Assembly (NCBI GenBank): GCA_934555855.1
Contig: CAKTFL010000101.1
Span: forward strand, 1-7,398
Length of the DNA: 7,398 bases
Direction: 5' to 3'
Source: an uncultured Sphingomonas sp.
Lineage (GTDB): Bacteria; Pseudomonadota; Alphaproteobacteria; Sphingomonadales; Sphingomonadaceae
In this document: piece after piece, positions 4,809 through 7,398 of the stretch
Numbering within the stretch: position 1 is the first letter of the stretch
Layout of the letters: each line of letters starts with the position of its first letter
Position numbers and translations under genes: made by a program
Notes under the pieces: model-generated
Told to the model about the DNA's origin: nothing
Databases searched by the model: none
What the model saw: the letters and a program-made list of their open reading frames with translations, nothing else

Positions 4809-7398
4809 ATGAACGTCCAATTCCGGCGTCGATTGCTTGCGTCCACGCTGTTCGTCGCTGCCAGCATGTCGGCCGGCCACGCCGCCGCACAGGTCACCCA
4901 GCCGGTCGAGGCGTCGCCCGAGGCTCAGGCCGAGGCGGGCCGCGACCGCGAGGAGGTCATCGTCACCGGATCGCGCATCGCGCGTCCCGATCTGGAAACC
5001 GCCAGCCCCGTCAACGTCGTGGGCAGCGCGGAAATCAACTTCCGCCAGCCCGGCACCGCTGAGGAGCTGTTGCGCGACCTGCCGTCCGTTCGTCCTGCGG
5101 TCGGTCCCGGCGTCAACAACGGATCGGCCGGCGCCGCCACGATCGACCTGCGCGGCATCGGCGTGGAGCGTACCCTGGTCCTGCTCGACGGCCGCCGCCT
5201 GGTGCCGTTCGGCCTGGACGGCCTGGTCGACACCAACAACATTCCCGTCGGACTGCTTGAGCGCGTCGACATCGTCACGGGCGGCGCGTCGTCGGTATAC
5301 GGCGCCGACGCGGTGGCGGGCGTGGTGAACTTCATCACCAAGCGCGATTTTTCCGGCGTCGACGCCCAGGCGAACTACCGCATCTCGGAGCGCGGCGATG
5401 CGGCCCGCTTTCGCGCGGACCTGCTGCTCGGCGGCAACTTCGCCGACGGCCGCGGCAATGCGGTGCTCGCGGTCGGCTATACCAAGTCAGACCCGCTGCT
5501 CCACACCCAGCGCGAGATCAGCAGCGTCCCGATCAGCTCCGTCACCGGGCTCTATTCCGGCGCGCCGGCGGCTCAGGTCACGATCTTCGCCTCGCCCAGC
5601 AACGCTTCGCTCGGCCTGCCGGCGGGCGCGAACCTGGGCGCGGTAGTAAACCCGGCCACCGGCCTGTTGCAGACCGCGACGCCGGCCGACACCTACAACA
5701 CCAACAACGGCACCTTCTTCCAGACGCCGATCAACCGCATCAACACTTATGCCTCGGCGCGCTACGAGTTCTCCGACGCGCTGGAGCTGTACGGCAGCGC
5801 GCAGTTCACCCGCAGCGAGGTGCGGTTGCAGCTCGCTTCGTCGGCGACCTTCGGCAACACCTATCAGCTGCCGCTGAACAACCCTTATCTGCCAGCTGGC
5901 GTCCGCAACCAGATCTGCAACTCGGACACCAACACCCGTCTTGCCGGCATCCAGCCGCTGGTCGATCCGACCGCCTGCGCCGCGGCGGCGACCGCCGTGG
6001 GCGGTCCCGGCACGCCGGGCTATCTGGAGGTGCCGGTGGTCGCGCAGCGCCGCTTCACCGAATATGGCCCGCGCCTGCAAAGCTATGAATTCAACATGTT
6101 CCAGCTTCAGGGCGGCGTTCGCGGCACCGTGCTGGGCGGGCTGAAATACGACGTGTCGGGCCAATATGGCGAAACCTCGCAGCAGCAGGTCCGCGGCAAC
6201 TGGGGATCGTTCTCGAAGGTGCAGCAGTCGCTGCGCGCGTATCGCAATGCGGCCGGGCAGCTGGTCTGCTCCAACACCGCCAATGGCTGCGTGCCGCTGA
6301 ACCTGTTCGGCCCGAACGGCTCGATCAGCCAGGACCAGCTCGACTTCATCGACCTGGACGCGATCATCAACCGCAAGGTGACGCTGGGCGTCATCACCGG
6401 CAATATCGGCGGCGACCTGTTCGGCCTGGCCTCTCCGCTGGCGGAATCGCCGATCGGCTTCTCGGTGGGCGGCGAGTATCGCCGGCTGACCGCCCGTTCG
6501 ACGCCGGACGGCCCGTCCCAGATCCAGGGCGAGGTGCTGGGCACCGGCGCGCGCACGCCGCCCGATTTCGGCGAATACAGCGTCAAGGAAGCGTTCGGCG
6601 AGATTATCATCCCGCTGGTCCAGAACGTGCCGTTCATTCACGACCTTCAGGCCGAAGGCGGCATCCGCTATTCCGATTACACCACCACCGGCAGCAGCAC
6701 GACGTGGAAGGCGGGCGGCACCTATGAGCCGGTCCACGGCTTCAAGTTCCGCGGCATGTACCAGCGCGCTGTTCGCTCGCCCAACATCAGCGAGCTGTTC
6801 CAGTCGCCGGTGCAGGCGCTCGGGAACCTGACCAGCGATCCGTGCCAGGGCGCGGTGGCAGCCGCGCTGGGCACGCTGTGCGTCGCGACCGGGGCACCGG
6901 CGGGAACGATCGGGTCGATCCCCGCTCCGACTTCCGGCCAGATCAACAACACCACGTCGGGCAACCGCAATCTGGACGTGGAGCGGGCCACCACCTACAC
7001 GCTGGGCGGCGTCATCTCGCCCAGCCATCTGCTGCCCGGCTTCTCGCTGACCGCGGACTATTTCAACATCCGCATCAAGCAGGCGATCACCCAGCCGGCG
7101 CAGGGCGACATCCTGAACGGCTGCTATTCGCCAGCGCTGAATCCCGGCTTCGCCTTCAATCCGTTCTGCGAGCTGGTCGGGCGCAACCCGCTGACCGGCA
7201 GCCTCAACGGCGCGGGTGAAACGCCGGGCGTGATCCTGACCTACTCCAACCTCGGCGTGATCGAGACGGCGGGCGTCGATATCGGCGTGAACCAGCGGGT
7301 GCGGCTGGACGATCTGGGCCTGAACAATGGCGGCCAGGTCAGCTTCGGCTTCAACGCGACCTGGCTCGATTACTACCACTTCCAGGCGACGCCGAACG
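4809..7398 (+). CDS. TonB-dependent outer-membrane receptor, C-terminus beyond window
   Basis: The frame is open for 863 codons to the window edge. The protein begins with an Arg-rich Sec signal (MNVQFRRRLL, hydrophobic run, AAA-Q cleavage near residue 27). A TonB box, EEVIVTGSR (48-56), follows after a linker of only about 20 residues. The plug covers about residues 60-180 and has the family blocks TIDLRGIGVERTLVLLDGRR and GGASSVYGADAVAGVVNFITKRD. The barrel then alternates strands and Asn/Gly-rich loops, with YQRAVRSPNISELFQSP near residue 650. Sphingomonad receptors of this type are usually 900-1000 residues, so roughly the last 100 are missing. There is no N-terminal signalling (STN) domain, so it should not drive a FecI/FecR cascade. 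It takes up a ligand across the outer membrane using TonB-ExbBD energy. The ligand is unknown, but the divergent exported DUF885 genes suggest a peptide-like one. Confidence 0.95.
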   Translation, partial: MNVQFRRRLLASTLFVAASMSAGHAAAQVTQPVEASPEAQAEAGRDREEVIVTGSRIARPDLETASPVNVVGSAEINFRQPGTAEELLRDLPSVRPAVGPGVNNGSAGAATIDLRGIGVERTLVLLDGRRLVPFGLDGLVDTNNIPVGLLERVDIVTGGASSVYGADAVAGVVNFITKRDFSGVDAQANYRISERGDAARFRADLLLGGNFADGRGNAVLAVGYTKSDPLLHTQREISSVPISSVTGLYSGAPAAQVTIFASPSNASLGLPAGANLGAVVNPATGLLQTATPADTYNTNNGTFFQTPINRINTYASARYEFSDALELYGSAQFTRSEVRLQLASSATFGNTYQLPLNNPYLPAGVRNQICNSDTNTRLAGIQPLVDPTACAAAATAVGGPGTPGYLEVPVVAQRRFTEYGPRLQSYEFNMFQLQGGVRGTVLGGLKYDVSGQYGETSQQQVRGNWGSFSKVQQSLRAYRNAAGQLVCSNTANGCVPLNLFGPNGSISQDQLDFIDLDAIINRKVTLGVITGNIGGDLFGLASPLAESPIGFSVGGEYRRLTARSTPDGPSQIQGEVLGTGARTPPDFGEYSVKEAFGEIIIPLVQNVPFIHDLQAEGGIRYSDYTTTGSSTTWKAGGTYEPVHGFKFRGMYQRAVRSPNISELFQSPVQALGNLTSDPCQGAVAAALGTLCVATGAPAGTIGSIPAPTSGQINNTTSGNRNLDVERATTYTLGGVISPSHLLPGFSLTADYFNIRIKQAITQPAQGDILNGCYSPALNPGFAFNPFCELVGRNPLTGSLNGAGETPGVILTYSNLGVIETAGVDIGVNQRVRLDDLGLNNGGQVSFGFNATWLDYYHFQATPN

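Noticed and set aside
4637..4897. Three overlapping small minus-strand frames over the intergenic region and receptor start
   Set aside because: They overlap the receptor signal-peptide codons, share no protein resemblance and have no supporting ribosome-binding site.
4787..5062. ATG at 4787 opening a 91-codon plus-strand frame just ahead of the receptor start, after GGGGAGAGG
   Set aside because: The purine stretch directly abuts the ATG, leaving no spacing for ribosome binding, and the frame is out of phase with the receptor. A leader peptide was considered but nothing supports it.
5487..7379. 630-codon open frame on the minus strand opposite the TonB receptor gene
   Set aside because: The sense strand has clear receptor motifs throughout. 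The antisense product has shadow-like composition (Arg, Gln, Asp, Val rich) and no family features.
835..7398. Lasso-peptide type cluster, in which sphingomonads pair a TonB receptor with an isopeptidase
   Set aside because: Those isopeptidases belong to the prolyl-oligopeptidase-like serine family, and such clusters carry precursor, B and C genes and FecI/FecR-type regulators. None is visible here.

Overview
The window is GC-rich (about two thirds G+C by eye), densely coding, and reads as chromosome of an alphaproteobacterium, most likely a sphingomonad (Sphingomonas, Sphingobium, Novosphingobium or a relative). This rests on the style of the large TonB-dependent receptor, the Tat-exported DUF885 proteins beside it, and strong G/C third-position bias. 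No species can be named. I see no mobile element, tRNA, rRNA, CRISPR array or sign of recent transfer.

There are four real genes in two divergent blocks. On the minus strand, read from position 4512 down to 1, are two tandem 604-residue paralogues of the DUF885 family (PF05960). Each has a twin-arginine signal and a complete metallopeptidase-like HExxPGHH...EGWA core. They are followed by a fumarylacetoacetate hydrolase (FAH) family gene cut by the left edge. The spacings are 48 and 94 bases, so one transcript is possible, although an 11-bp perfect GC hairpin lies between the second DUF885 gene and the FAH gene. On the plus strand, from 4809 to the right edge, is a TonB-dependent outer-membrane receptor with signal peptide, TonB box, plug and most of its barrel. 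Its last strands are cut off.

Between the two blocks is a 296-base divergent intergenic region (4513-4808). It is the only stretch near 300 bases without a gene. It holds a cluster of TTGCG/CGCAA repeats and small leader hairpins just ahead of the receptor.

A working model, which is inference, is a nutrient-scavenging locus. The receptor would bring an oligopeptide or related amide-linked substrate into the periplasm, and the two exported DUF885 proteins would cleave it. If the FAH enzyme is the one of tyrosine degradation, released aromatic amino acids could then be broken down to fumarate and acetoacetate. The substrate is not readable from the sequence. Each family is known, so the novelty, if any, lies in the pairing of two diverged Tat-exported DUF885 enzymes with a dedicated receptor and a possible shared operator.
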